Assembly (NCBI RefSeq): GCF_025244685.1
Contig: NZ_CP104202.1
Coordinates: 2,175,783-2,239,782 of the forward strand
Length of the DNA stretch: 64,000 nt
Origin: Chlorobaculum sp. MV4-Y
GTDB taxonomy: Bacteria; Bacteroidota; Chlorobiia; Chlorobiales; Chlorobiaceae
Reading direction: 5' to 3'
The notes below the pieces were generated by a model. That model was given only the letters and a program-made list of their open reading frames with translations, ran no database searches and had not been told where the DNA came from. Positions 9,565-18,919 of the stretch are shown here, one piece after another. The position numbers and the translations under genes were made by a program. The stretch's first letter is position 1; the number at the start of each line of letters is the position of its first letter.

Positions 9565-11519
9565 CACCTGTTCTGAACTCTTTTCGCCAGGCTCACCCTG
9601 ACCGTTGTCTCTTTCTGTACTTTTGTTCCGGGCGCGATGCTTTGCGAGATCACGCTGCCACCGCTGTTCCCTGAGGGCTCCATCTTCAAGCCATTCCATT
9701 CAAGCAGTTTAGCGGCATCGCTCTCGCGCAATCCTTTCAGCTCCGGAACAACCACCGTCGAAATGCGGTCAAGCAACTCCTTTTCGGGGGATTTCATGCT
9801 CAGCCGTTTTTGCATCTCCAGAGAGCAGGCCAGCGCGCGGCCGCAGGCCCTTGAAAAAACCGGAGCCGCCACGGCTGACGCATAATACGCTGTCTGCGGT
9901 TCATCGACAACGATAATCGCCGCATACTGAGGGTTGTCGTAAGGAAAAAATCCGACGAACGAGGCCACGTAGTAGCGCCATCCCTGATAGCTTCCGTTGT
10001 GCAGCTTCTGGGCCGTGCCGGTCTTGCCGGCGACCGGAATCCCCTCGATGGCCGCCGCCATGCCGGTGCCCTTTTCAACCACCGCACGAAAATACTCCTT
10101 CGCCATGTAGCGGGCAGTTTCCGGCTTCAGCGCCTGTACTATCTTCAGCGGCTCGTTCTCCGTGATCTTTTTGCCATCGGGATCGGTCACGCTTTTGATG
10201 ATGAACGGCCTCATGCGAGCACCGTCATTGGCCAGGGTAGCGTAGGCCTGAAGCACCTGAAGCGGGGTTGCCATAACCTGATAGCCGTAACCCATCCAGG
10301 GAAGCGTCATGCTGCCCCATCGCGAAACCGGCTTGAGCCAGCCTCCCGATTCGCCGATAAGGCCGACACCGGTCTTCTGCCCGAAACCGAGAGCGCGGGC
10401 ATAACGGTAAAATGTTTCTGCTCCGACCTTCATGGCTGTAGTGGCCGCGACGACGTTGCTTGACTCGGTGATCGCCTTCTGAAAATTCATAGCCCCGAAC
10501 GGCTCGTGATCCCGGATGAACTTTCCATGAACCATGAGCGAGCCTCCGTGGCCATCAACCGGCGTTTCCGCCGTCCAGTGCAGCGCCTCGGTTGCCGCCG
10601 AGGCCATGACGATCTTGAAGGTCGATCCCGGCTCGAACATGTCGGTGATCGCCCGGTTGCGCATCTGATCGATGGTCAGCCCACTCCGGCGGTTCATGTC
10701 GAAGGTGGGGTAGTTGGCTATCGCGATGATTTCGCCTGTCCGCACGTCCATCACGATGCCCATCGCGTCCCGAGCCTTGAACTCCGAGACCGTCTGCGCG
10801 AGTTCCTCTTCGAGGATGCCCTGCACGTCGGCGTCGATGGTCAGCGTCACGTCATTACCGGCAAGGGGCTGCACCTGCTCGGCGTCGGGCGCGGGGTAGC
10901 TTTCGCCGGTTGCCGAACGCTGGAAAATCCGCACGCCGTCGCGGCCCCGGAGCTTTTCGTCGAAGCTCTTCTCGATGCCGCTGACCCCCTTGTTGTCGCG
11001 GTCGGTCAGGCCGATGAGCTGCGCGGCCACGTTCAGGTAGTAGCGGTGCTGCTCGCGTTTGAAGCCCACCCCCTTGATTTTGAGACTCATCAGTTTCGCG
11101 GCCTGCGATACCGGCACGTTGCGTTCCAGCCAGACAAAGTGCTTTTTTTTGCGGAGCAGGTCGAGATAGTTGCGGCGGCTCTTGCCGAAAGCGTCCGAAA
11201 ACAGCCTTGCGGTCGCTCCGGCATCCTGCACCTGTTGCGGATCGGCGTAAAAGGAGATGCTCTCGACGCTCTCGGCAAGCGGACGGCCATAACGGTCGAG
11301 AATGCGCCCTCGCCGGGCTTTTTCGGTCACGATCGTCTCGTACTGCCGGTTCGCTTTCGCCCGGTATTTTTTGACATCGAATACCTGGATGCCCAGCAGC
11401 TTCGAAACGATCGCCAGGCAAAACAGCAGCATGAGCGTAGCCATGATGCCAAGGCGCAGCCCGAATTCATGGTCGCTGGTGCCACGGTGGTTTTCCGGTG
11501 TCGTTCTCTCCTGGTTCAT
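9564..11519 (-). CDS. ftsI: Septal transpeptidase FtsI (PBP3) with a C-terminal PASTA domain
   Basis: This class B penicillin-binding protein cross-links septal peptidoglycan. One membrane helix (about residues 23-43) is followed by the dimerisation domain (RGRILDRYGRPLAESV). The transpeptidase domain has active-site STFK at residues 299-302, SSN at 353-355 and KTG at 499-501. A single PASTA repeat (VPELKGLRESDAAKLLEW onward) ends the protein at 651 aa. The PASTA tail may bind muropeptides or division partners (inference). Neighbours ftsL and murE confirm a role in division. Confidence 0.95.
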   Translation of the reverse strand: MNQERTTPENHRGTSDHEFGLRLGIMATLMLLFCLAIVSKLLGIQVFDVKKYRAKANRQYETIVTEKARRGRILDRYGRPLAESVESISFYADPQQVQDAGATARLFSDAFGKSRRNYLDLLRKKKHFVWLERNVPVSQAAKLMSLKIKGVGFKREQHRYYLNVAAQLIGLTDRDNKGVSGIEKSFDEKLRGRDGVRIFQRSATGESYPAPDAEQVQPLAGNDVTLTIDADVQGILEEELAQTVSEFKARDAMGIVMDVRTGEIIAIANYPTFDMNRRSGLTIDQMRNRAITDMFEPGSTFKIVMASAATEALHWTAETPVDGHGGSLMVHGKFIRDHEPFGAMNFQKAITESSNVVAATTAMKVGAETFYRYARALGFGQKTGVGLIGESGGWLKPVSRWGSMTLPWMGYGYQVMATPLQVLQAYATLANDGARMRPFIIKSVTDPDGKKITENEPLKIVQALKPETARYMAKEYFRAVVEKGTGMAAAIEGIPVAGKTGTAQKLHNGSYQGWRYYVASFVGFFPYDNPQYAAIIVVDEPQTAYYASAVAAPVFSRACGRALACSLEMQKRLSMKSPEKELLDRISTVVVPELKGLRESDAAKLLEWNGLKMEPSGNSGGSVISQSIAPGTKVQKETTVRVSLAKRVQNR

Positions 11520-11545
11520 GCATTCTTCATAAAAGAGGGGTGCTG

Positions 11546-12013
11546 TCAGGGTTCAATCTCGACCGGAGGAATGAATGAGGAGTCGAGTCCGAGATTTTTG
11601 GCATAGCCGGAGATGTACCGGATGCTCTGAAGCTCGCGGCTCTTCAGCTCTTCAGCAGTCGAGATGCTGGTGCTGATCCTGAGCTGCTCCCGCAAGCGTT
11701 CGTTGCGCTTGGCCAGATCATTGATCGCCAGGGTATTGCTGATCTGCACCAGAAAAAGCACCGTACCCAAGAGGAGGTAAGCAAACGTTCTCAGGCGCAA
11801 GAGTGAGCCTATATCGAAAATTTCGGGCGAATTCACCGGTGGTGACGCTTTGCGAAACGGCTCCGGATCGAAGCCGAATGGTCGCCTTTCCGTCACATCG
11901 ACGACACCAAGCTCATAGCTTGCCATGTTGCTTCCGTCCTCCGGCCCAAAAATTTTGCCCGGCCTGTCAACGAAACCGGCAAACGGCTTTTCAGCGGATT
12001 TCAAAACGTTCAC
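11546..12013 (-). CDS. ftsL: FtsL-like bitopic division protein
   Basis: The 155-residue product has a long hydrophilic N-terminus (about 70 residues), one membrane helix (about 73-93, FAYLLLGTVLFLVQISNTLAI) and a leucine/arginine-rich stretch able to form a coiled coil (LAKRNERLREQLRISTSIS). Sequence similarity to FtsL families is hard to see by eye. The call rests on size, topology and the position between rsmH and ftsI, where ftsL normally lies. It would act with FtsB/FtsQ to activate FtsWI. A GAGGTG site precedes the ATG at 12013. Confidence 0.75.
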   Translation of the reverse strand: MNVLKSAEKPFAGFVDRPGKIFGPEDGSNMASYELGVVDVTERRPFGFDPEPFRKASPPVNSPEIFDIGSLLRLRTFAYLLLGTVLFLVQISNTLAINDLAKRNERLREQLRISTSISTAEELKSRELQSIRYISGYAKNLGLDSSFIPPVEIEP

Positions 12014-12032
12014 GAATCACCTCCTCTGAAGG

Positions 12033-12989
12033 TTACAGTTTCTGAATGACTCTGAGACGTGCACTTCTCGATCTCGGATTGCGGCTGATCTCTTCAGCCG
12101 TGGCTTCGATCGGCTTTCTGACCACCAGCACCGCTTCGGCAGGCTTCAGCGGTTCACGGAGCGCGACCCCCTTAGGGCCCCAGTCTGCCGACGTTTTGGC
12201 TGCAAAAAAGCGCTTGACGATCCTGTCCTCTAACGAATGGTAGCTGATAACTGCGAAACGCCCGCCCGGTGAAAGCAGCTCGAAGCCATCCTCCAAAGCC
12301 TGTTCAAGAACGCCGAGTTCATCATTGACTTCGATGCGCAGCGCCTGGTAAATTCTCGACAGTGTCTTGATCGCCAGGTCTTTCCTGGGGCAGGCCGCCC
12401 TGACCACCTCGGCCAGTTCGCCGGTCGTTGTCAGTGGCGCGGAACTCCTCGCCGAGACAATCGCCCGGGCGATTCTGCCGCCAAGCGGCTCCTCACCATA
12501 CCGGAAGAACAGCTTCGCCAGCGCAGCCTCTTCATACCCGTTGACAACATCGGCGGCGGTCAGCGGCCCGTCTGGGTCCATCCGCATGTCGAGCGGACCG
12601 TCCTTGAGATAGCTGAATCCGCGTTCGGGCGTATCGATCTGAAACGATGACACCCCGAGATCGAGCAGAAAACCCATGACCGGAAGACCGTTCCCCGCGC
12701 CCCGCATAATTGGTTCCACGAGCTCTTTCACCATGCCGAAGTTGCCCCTGACCAGACGGTGCCTGTCACCAAGCTCTCCGAGTTTCTTCCCCGCAGCTTC
12801 GAGAGCATGAGTATCCTGATCAATGCCGACAAGGAGCGAATCACCGTTAATTGTTTGAAGATGCCGAAGCAGCTGTAAAGAATGACCACCACCGCCAAGC
12901 GTGCCGTCGATGTATATTCCCGGAAGGGTGACCAGAAGCGAAACGGATTCACTGGCGAGCACCGGCTCATGATAGTCCTGGTAAACCAT
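12033..12989 (-). CDS. rsmH: 16S rRNA (cytosine-1402-N4)-methyltransferase RsmH
   Basis: RsmH (old name MraW) methylates N4 of C1402 in 16S rRNA using SAM. The motif [13 protein letters not shown] and SAM-binding [14 protein letters not shown] are near the N-terminus. [20 protein letters not shown] and the C-terminal [16 protein letters not shown] are family signatures. The ATG at 12989 (318 aa) starts four bases after the mraZ stop. A TTG at 13013 would overlap mraZ. In the dcw cluster rsmH follows mraZ almost universally. Confidence 0.95.
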   Translation of the reverse strand: MVYQDYHEPVLASESVSLLVTLPGIYIDGTLGGGGHSLQLLRHLQTINGDSLLVGIDQDTHALEAAGKKLGELGDRHRLVRGNFGMVKELVEPIMRGAGNGLPVMGFLLDLGVSSFQIDTPERGFSYLKDGPLDMRMDPDGPLTAADVVNGYEEAALAKLFFRYGEEPLGGRIARAIVSARSSAPLTTTGELAEVVRAACPRKDLAIKTLSRIYQALRIEVNDELGVLEQALEDGFELLSPGGRFAVISYHSLEDRIVKRFFAAKTSADWGPKGVALREPLKPAEAVLVVRKPIEATAEEISRNPRSRSARLRVIQKL

Positions 12990-12993
12990 GACC

Positions 12994-13461
12994 TCAGATG
13001 TACCGGTTTGCAAGCGGCGCGAACCGGCCCGCGTTATCGCTCAGCAGCCGTTCCAGACGGCGCGGCTCCCAGACAGTCATTTTTGCGTTGGCCCCGATGA
13101 TGACCGCATCCTTGACGATACCGGCATGATCGAGCATCTCCCGTGACAGTGCAATCCTGCCTGAACGGTCAAGCTCCGTCTGGTCGAGGCGCGCATAGAT
13201 CATGGTGGTCAGCAGGCGCTCATCGGGATTGAAATCGGAAAGTTTGAGCAGTTGCTGCTCTTTTTCGCTCCAGACCGACGGTTCGTACAGTTCAAGTGAT
13301 CCGTCATCGGCCTTGAACACATAGAGCACCGGAGAGCGGCTTGGATTGCCCGTGGCGGAATCGTCCTCCTGCAAGAGGAACCGGCGTCGAAACCGGGCGG
13401 GAATCAGAAGCCGCCCCTTCTCATCGACACTATGCTGTTCTCTTCCGATAAATCCGGGCAC
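12994..13461 (-). CDS. mraZ: Transcriptional regulator MraZ
   Basis: MraZ is an AbrB-like DNA-binding protein that regulates its own division and wall operon. Two SpoVT-like halves are visible: [19 protein letters not shown] near the start and [18 protein letters not shown] in the second half. GTG at 13461 is preferred because [17 protein letters not shown] aligns with typical MraZ N-termini and a GGGAG site lies just upstream. A GTG at 13482 would add seven residues, but that codon lies inside an MraZ binding repeat. Length with the chosen start is 155 aa. Confidence 0.93.
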   Translation of the reverse strand: MPGFIGREQHSVDEKGRLLIPARFRRRFLLQEDDSATGNPSRSPVLYVFKADDGSLELYEPSVWSEKEQQLLKLSDFNPDERLLTTMIYARLDQTELDRSGRIALSREMLDHAGIVKDAVIIGANAKMTVWEPRRLERLLSDNAGRFAPLANRYI

Positions 13462-13466
13462 TGGTC

Positions 13467-13491
13467 TCCCACTTTTTCCCACTTTTCCCCA
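13467..13491 (-). promoter_or_regulatory. MraZ-box array: three TGGGN repeats at 10-bp pitch
   Basis: On the minus strand three direct repeats TGGGG, TGGGA, TGGGA lie at 13487-13491, 13477-13481 and 13467-13471, separated by identical AAAAG spacers. Repeats of this form (TGGGN with 5-bp spacers) are the published binding pattern of MraZ in E. coli, and AAAGTG-type repeats are known in mollicutes. Here they end five bases before the preferred GTG of mraZ, so bound MraZ could block both transcription and initiation (inference). Confidence 0.85.
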
Positions 13492-13776
13492 TCTTTAATG
13501 TAGTTAATCAAAACCTCAAAAAAAAATAGCAGACTCTATGTGGCTGTGATTGAAAAAAGCACAGGGATTTATTCTTGGGGCTTGGTTTGATCGGAGGGTC
13601 TCTTGGCAGAGAGCAAAAGATTTCCTCATCAGAGAAGCTCATGTACTTCCGGAGCATGAGAGGCTGGCTTACTGGGAGGAACTTTGCGGCCATTGCATTT
13701 CCTTTTGTGTGTGACAGTTTGCTTGTGCTTCGCATCTGAAAGGCAACCCTCATCGTAACTCCCAAGGAGATTCAGT
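13492..13776. other. Intergenic region between divergent mraZ and csgG-like relic
   Basis: This AT-richer gap must hold the promoter of the whole wall and division operon reading left. A run of nine A (T on the minus strand) lies near 13518-13526. No box pair with good spacing stood out. A candidate reading in the gap (13508-13765, minus) has no recognisable features and is not called. Confidence 0.5.
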
Positions 13777-14307
13777 ATGAAGATCAAAGCGCTGCTTCTT
13801 TTTCTGTTGTTCTGTACCATCGCGGTTGCCCAGGATGGATTTGCCAGGGGAAAAACCCGGCTTGGAGTCTTGAGGGTTACCAATCACTCCACGGCGGCAT
13901 GGTGGGCCGGCGGAGTCGGCATCGACCAACCGTTTCCGCGTGCTTGAAAGGAAAGAGCTCGATGCAGTACTCGATGAACAGGAGGACGGCAGGACAAGGC
14001 CTACATGGCGGTCGATCTGAAGGTGATCGATGTGGAGACCGGCGAGATTTATGACGCCAGGACGGTCGAGGCGACCTCGAAATCGAGCGGCGTCAGCGTC
14101 GGCGTGTACCGCGACGGCTTTGGCGGTCACCTCAGCGAGTACAAGAACACTCCTGTCGGCAAAGCGATCCGCGCCTGCATCATCGAAATTACCGATTATC
14201 TGCAATGCTCGCTCGTGGAAGGCAAGGACAGCGGCTGCATGGATGAGTACAACCAGAAAGAGAGGAATCGCCGGGAGAAGACCAGAAACGCCATCGACCT
14301 CGATTGA
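13777..14307 (+). pseudogene. CsgG-family outer-membrane secretion protein, degraded remnant
   Basis: AAGGAG precedes an ATG that opens a good signal peptide (MKIKALLLFLLFCTIAVAQDGFA) and KTRLGVLRVTNHSTAAWWAGGVG, after which the frame stops at 13947. A second frame carries RFRVLERKELDAVLDEQ (about 13931-13981), the CsgG-type core motif. A third stretch, back in the first frame, carries AYMAVDLKVIDVETGEIYDARTVEATS (about 13999 on) and the end of the protein. The middle of the usual 260-280 residue protein is missing in two places. This is loss of segments as well as frame, so real decay is likely. Intact relatives form lipoprotein pores such as the curli secretion channel. Confidence 0.75.
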
Positions 14308-14337
14308 TCAAGCTCGACCGACTCGCCTGAATTCAGA

Positions 14338-14379
14338 AGCGCCTGCGCATTTTTCTTCGGATGTGCAGGCGCTTTTTGT
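14338..14379. terminator. Rho-independent terminator, possibly bidirectional
   Basis: Stem AGCGCCTGCGCA pairs with TGTGCAGGCGCT (14338-14349 with 14362-14373) with one G-T pair, followed by TTTTTG. It lies between the plus-strand csgG remnant and the 3' end of the minus-strand exchanger, so it could serve the remnant. Confidence 0.75.
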
Positions 14380-14430
14380 TGACGCAAGAGTCGTTGAACC
14401 TGTTCGGCTTCTGAATCTGGGTTTTCGCGA

Positions 14431-15407
14431 TCAGCTTATGGTGGTTATGACAAGGTACGCCGTGTAGGCAACGTAGCTGCCGAGCAGCAAACCGCCCTCG
14501 ATCCTGTTGATCCGACCGGTGCCTGCGCCATGGAAGCCATAGCCGAAGATGAAGAGTGACAAGGTCAGCAGCGACATTGCCATGATGTCACGGGAAAAGA
14601 CCAGCGGTGCCTCTTCCGCCGGATGAATCGAACCGGCAATTCCGGCAACGGCCAAAGTGTCGAACAGATTTGATCCCAGCACATTGCCGAGCGCGATGTC
14701 GTGCTCTCCCTTGCGCGCGGCCACGACCGAGGAGACGAGCTCGGGTAGCGAAGTGCCAACCGCCACGACCGTCAGGCCGATAACCAGATCGCTCACGCCA
14801 AGCGCCGCCGCGATGCCGACCGCTCCCTAGACCAGCATCCGCGAGCTTACGAGCAGCAGCACGATCCCCAGAGCTATCAGGAAAAGCGATTTTTTCAGCG
14901 GCATCTGGTGCTGATCGAGCTCCTGCTCCATCTCTTCGGCGAAATCGTCGCTCGATTTGCTGATGCCTTCCCACAGAGCCCATCCGGTCAGAAGCGCGAA
15001 GAGCGCCAGTAAAATGATGGCATCCTGACGGTCAAGCATACCGTCGAAGAACAGATATGCTGCGATTGCCGTTACTGCACTCGGGATCGGTAACTCCTTG
15101 CGCAGGACACGGGAGTGAACGGTGATCGGGTTGATGAGTGCTGTAATACCGAGAATTAGGGCGATGTTGCTGATATTCGAGCCGAATACGTTGCCAAGTG
15201 CAATATCGGGATTGCCTTGAGAGGCTGAGATGGCTGAAACCGACATTTCGGGAGCCGAAGTGCCGAACCCCCCACGATCAGCATACCGATCAGCAGCGCT
15301 GGCATTCTGAAATAGCGGGCTGTCGCAGCCGCGCTATCAACAAACCGTCCGGCGCTCCAGCCCAGCAATGCCAGTCCGGCAACGAGAGCAAGAGAAAACA
15401 ACAGCAT
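14431..15407 (-). pseudogene. CaCA-family sodium/calcium exchanger, broken by a frameshift and a stop
   Basis: The pieces read, in order: MLLFSLALVAGLALLGWSAG with the first helices; the alpha-1 repeat around GTSAPEMSVSA; QGNPDIALGNVFGSN; an acidic loop (DDFAEEMEQELDQHQ); then the alpha-2 repeat VGTSLPELVSSVVAA and HDIALGNVLGSNLFDT. The first break is one G missing from a G-run (15268-15273). The second is an in-frame TAG at 14827-14829 between RMLV and GAVGIAAALGVSDLVIG. Restored length would be about 325 aa, normal for YrbG-like exchangers. Two independent lesions favour a true pseudogene, though the first may be a read error. Confidence 0.85.
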
Positions 15408-15571
15408 AGCGAATCAGTTCAACAGGTGAGCGATTGCGGAAGATAGCATACCGGACTCATTCTGCCGAATGGCGCCCGCCCGTCGAATAGTTTGCAGAGC
15501 GTTCACGCTCAGAACAGATCACCGCAGGCTTCCCGGTGTTACCTTTGTATTTCAATCTTACCGGACTACCT

Positions 15572-16276
15572 ATGCAATGGCTCTACTGTGATTTTCATAT
15601 CCACACGGCCTGGAGCGATGGAGCTTGCTCGATTGACGAGGTCGTCGATCTGTACGGCGAAGCGGGATTCGACGTGATCGCCATCACCGATCATCTGCTC
15701 GACAGCGAAAGCATCGAACGGTACGGCAAGCCGGCTTCAGAGCTTTCTGTCATGGACAGCCTGGAGTTCGGCGCGTACCAGGAGGCGCTGTGGGGGGCGG
15801 CGCGGCGCGCCTGGGAGAGGTATGGAATGCTGCTGATTCCGGGAGTCGAGCTGACCAACAACACGAAGCGCTACCACATTCTGGCTCTCGATATCAAGGA
15901 ACTCATCTCGCCCGATCTCTCCGTCGAGGAAATCATCGAGTCGATCCGGCGGCAGCAGGGCATTTCGGTTGCCTGCCATCCCCATTTCCGGAACCACTCC
16001 GGCGAAGAGCCGTCGTTCTATCTCTGGGAAAATCACGAACGGCTCGCCTCGCTGTTCGATGCCTGGGAGGTGGCCAACCGCGACGACCTGTTCAATGTGG
16101 TCGGTCTGAAAAAGTTCAACTACATCGCCAACTCCGATTTTCACGAGCGGCGTCATCTGTTGTCGTGGAAAACGCTCTTGCGGTGCGAAAAAAATGTCGA
16201 GTCGGTCAAGGCCGCCATCAGAAAGAACGAGCAGGTTTCGTTATTTTTGTACCGTGGCGGAAAAATCCGGCTGTGA
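15572..16276 (+). CDS. PHP-domain metal-dependent phosphoesterase
   Basis: The N-terminus has DFHIHTAWSDG, the first PHP metal motif, then ITDHLLDSE, PGVELTNN and SVACHPHFRNHS. Near the C-terminus NSDFHERRHLLSWKTLL supplies the last Asp/His ligands. Such proteins hydrolyse phosphoesters (for example 3',5'-nucleoside bisphosphates or RNA 5' ends); the substrate here is unknown. The ATG at 15572 gives 234 aa starting just before the metal motif. A GTG at 15536 would add 12 residues without conserved features. It may be co-transcribed with the membrane protein 23 bases downstream. Confidence 0.8.
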   Translation: MQWLYCDFHIHTAWSDGACSIDEVVDLYGEAGFDVIAITDHLLDSESIERYGKPASELSVMDSLEFGAYQEALWGAARRAWERYGMLLIPGVELTNNTKRYHILALDIKELISPDLSVEEIIESIRRQQGISVACHPHFRNHSGEEPSFYLWENHERLASLFDAWEVANRDDLFNVVGLKKFNYIANSDFHERRHLLSWKTLLRCEKNVESVKAAIRKNEQVSLFLYRGGKIRL

Positions 16277-16299
16277 CTTGCGGCCCCAAAAACGGAACG

Positions 16300-17166
16300 A
16301 TGGTAGTTGTTTTCAGGCGCTTTGTAGCTCTCTATGATTGGTTTGAGCAGCTCTGGGAAGACCGGCGCACGGAACGCATGGCAGCCAATCTGCTGATTCT
16401 TGCGTTTGCCTTTTCGCTTGCCCTGATCGAGCTTGCCCGGCTGGGGCTGCTTCCGGCAGAAGTCGCGGCCCTGCTGCCGAAAAGCCATTATTATGCCATC
16501 AATACAGCGCTCTCCATGCTGCTTGGCCTCGAAGTGTTCGGGCTGGTTTTCAGCATTGCCAAATCGGTGTCGGTGTCGGTCGGCAAGCAGTTTGAAATTC
16601 TTTCGCTCATTCTGCTGCGCCACTCCTTCAGCGAGCTTGTCCATTTCAGCGAGCCGCTGGGCTGGGCGGAGGCGTCGCAGCCGGTGCTGCTCATGCTTGC
16701 CTATGCGGGCGGCGGCCTGCTGATCTTTCTCCTGCTCGGCGTCTACTACAAGCTCCAGCACCATCGTGCCATCACCCGCGATAAGGAGGCTGCGGCGGAT
16801 TTCATTTCCGTGAAGAAGATCATTTCGCTGTTGCTCCTGCTGATCTTTTTCGTGATCGGTGCTATCGACGGATTGAAGTACCTGAACGGCAATGCCACGA
16901 ACGAATTCTTTTCGCTCTTCTTCACGATTCTCATCTTCAGCGACGTGCTGCTGGTGCTGATCTCGTTGCGCTACAGTTCGAGTTACCCGGTTGTTTTCCG
17001 TAATTCCGGCTTCGCGGTCGCCACCTTGCTCATCAGGCTTGCCCTGACCGCGCCGCCCTACTTCAGCATACTGCTCGGCATCGGCGCGATCACCTTTGCC
17101 ATCGGCATCACCTTCGCCTACAACCGCTTCGAAAATGCCGAGATGCAGCGCTCGGCGCATCTCTGA
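16300..17166 (+). CDS. Seven-helix integral membrane protein of unknown function
   Basis: The 288-residue product starts with an amphipathic N-terminus (FRRFVALYDWFEQLWEDRRTERM) and shows about seven hydrophobic segments, for example LLILAFAFSLALIELARLGLL, PVLLMLAYAGGGLLIFLLLG, IISLLLLLIFFVIGAIDG and ILLGIGAITFAIGITFAY. No catalytic or transport motif was recognised. ATG 16300 opens the family-like part; the same frame is open much further upstream, but only as a shadow of the PHP gene. It follows the PHP gene closely and ends 17 bases before the convergent CoA ligase. Confidence 0.7.
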   Translation: MVVVFRRFVALYDWFEQLWEDRRTERMAANLLILAFAFSLALIELARLGLLPAEVAALLPKSHYYAINTALSMLLGLEVFGLVFSIAKSVSVSVGKQFEILSLILLRHSFSELVHFSEPLGWAEASQPVLLMLAYAGGGLLIFLLLGVYYKLQHHRAITRDKEAAADFISVKKIISLLLLLIFFVIGAIDGLKYLNGNATNEFFSLFFTILIFSDVLLVLISLRYSSSYPVVFRNSGFAVATLLIRLALTAPPYFSILLGIGAITFAIGITFAYNRFENAEMQRSAHL

Positions 17167-17183
17167 GTGCTGTGTCCGCCCTG

Positions 17184-18889
17184 TCAACCGGCGAGGTGCT
17201 GTTCGACGAGCGCCCGGCGGAGCACCTTGCCGAGAGCTGATTTGGGTAACTGCTCGCAGAATTTGATGTGCTTCGGTACTTTGTATGGGGCCAGCGCCTG
17301 GCGGCACCAGTTTCTCAGTTGTTCCGCGTCCAGCGAACGCCCTTTGCGCAGTACCACCCAGGCCTTGACCGCCTCGCTCTGATAGTCATCGGGTACACCG
17401 GCCACACCGGTTTCGAGCACGGCGGGGTGCATGGCGATCACCTCCTCGACCTCGCGCGGCCAGACCTGGAATCCGCTGGGCTTGATTACATCCTTCTTTC
17501 TGTCCACAATGTAGAGATAGCCGTCATCATCAATGTACCCGAGATCGCCGGTGTACAGCCACCCGTCACGCAGCACCTCGGCGGTCTCTTCGGGATTTTT
17601 CCAGTAACCAGTCATGAGCTGGGGCGAACGGATGACGATTTCGCCGATCTCCATTGAGGGTAACACCTCGATGCCTGTGTCGGCATCGACGATGCGCATC
17701 TCGACATCCGGCATCGGCAGACCGACCGAACCGTTTTTCCTGATACCGGTAAGCGGCGGGCAGACCGGGGAGACCATGGCTTCGGTCAGTCCGTATGCTT
17801 CTATGATCGTTGCTCCGGTCAGCGCCTCGAAACGGCTTCTTGTTTCGTTATGCAGCGGTGCGGCGGCGGAGATAATCAGCTTGAGGGAGTCGAGGGAACC
17901 GGGCTCTTCTTTAATCAGCTGATGGGCGGCCAGCGCGTTGAACAGCGTCGGCACGCCCGGTAGCACTCCGACATTGTACTGCTTGATCGTTTTGATCAGC
18001 AATTCGAAGTCTCGGGGATCGGGGATGAGCACCAGCGGCGAGCGAGTGATGAAGCCATAACCTATAATGGCAACCTGCGGATAGACATGATGCAGCGGCA
18101 GGTTGAGCATCACCGGTACCCGCTCGGAACCAAGAACAGGTCTGAACCAGGCATCGACCTGCATCCCGTTCATGATAGGGGCCTCGTGACGGCCAATAGC
18201 GCATTTGGGCTTGCCGGTTGTTCCGCCGGAAAAGATAAGCAGCGCAGGGTCTTTTGGGGATACTTCGACGGCTGGCGTTTGCGAACCGGAGTAGCTTTCG
18301 ATCATTGCCAGCATCCTGAGGTCGCTCGATTGCAAAAGTGTGGCTACCACTCCGTTTGCCGGAGAGGCGTTGCGCGCTGCTGCGGGAAAATAGTCGTGCA
18401 GGTCGGAGATAACGACCGTTTTTAACGAAGTTCTCGACCGGAGATGGTTGATCTTTTCATAGAACGGAGCAAGCACCACAGCGATTTCAGCTTCGCATTC
18501 GTCGATCGCTCGTTCAAGCTCGCGCTCCGTCCAGAGCGGATTGAGCATCACCGCGATGGCTCCGGCTTTCCAGATACCGAATTCAGCGATAATCATCTGC
18601 GGCGAGTTGGGTAGAAGCACCGCTACCCGATCGCCCTTCTGCACCCCTTCGGAATACAGGGCTGCTGCGAAGGCGCTGCTCTGACGCTCAAGCTCCCCAT
18701 AGGAAATGGTATTTCCCAGGAAAAGCAGTGCTGGCTTTTCGGGGTTTTCCCTCGCTGTTTCACGCAGAATGTCCGGCAGTGTTACCTGCGGATAGGGCGC
18801 AAGGGAGCTCGGTATGCCTTCGTCGTAATGGCTGAGCCAGGGTGCATCAGAAAATGTTGCAGCGTGGTTGTGAGAACGCCAGCATCCAT
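17184..18889 (-). CDS. Long-chain fatty-acid--CoA ligase (FadD-like), 5' end disturbed
   Basis: This ANL-superfamily enzyme activates fatty acids through an acyl-adenylate. The P-loop SGGTTGKPK, EAYGLTEA, YTGDLGYIDDDGYL and RKKDVIKPSGFQVWP are all present, as is the C-terminal lysine context KSALGKVLRR. Recognisable N-terminal sequence (DAPWLSHYDEGIPSSLAPYP) extends up to 18848, far upstream of the first in-frame start (GTG 18644), yet that frame has no start before a stop at 18903. Restoring one base in the A-run at 18851-18854 joins it to ATG 18889 and gives about 568 aa, the normal FadD length. The upstream join is inference. Confidence 0.8.
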
Positions 18890-18891
18890 AA

Positions 18892-18908
18892 CTATAATTG
18901 TGTTATAG
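18892..18908. promoter_or_regulatory. AT-rich inverted repeat just upstream of the CoA ligase
   Basis: CTATAA-TTGTG-TTATAG is a perfect six-base inverted repeat with a five-base loop, three bases upstream of the proposed ATG at 18889. It could be an operator for a fatty-acid regulator or part of the -10 region. This is inference from position only. Confidence 0.3.
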
Positions 18909-18919
18909 AGTTGAGAAAA

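Noticed and set aside
13508..13765. Possible 85-codon gene between mraZ and the csgG relic
   Set aside because: No ribosome site, no family features, lies in the promoter region of the division operon.
16153..17307. 384-codon minus-strand frame opposite the seven-helix protein
   Set aside because: Gln/Glu/Arg-rich shadow; the plus-strand product has credible membrane helices.
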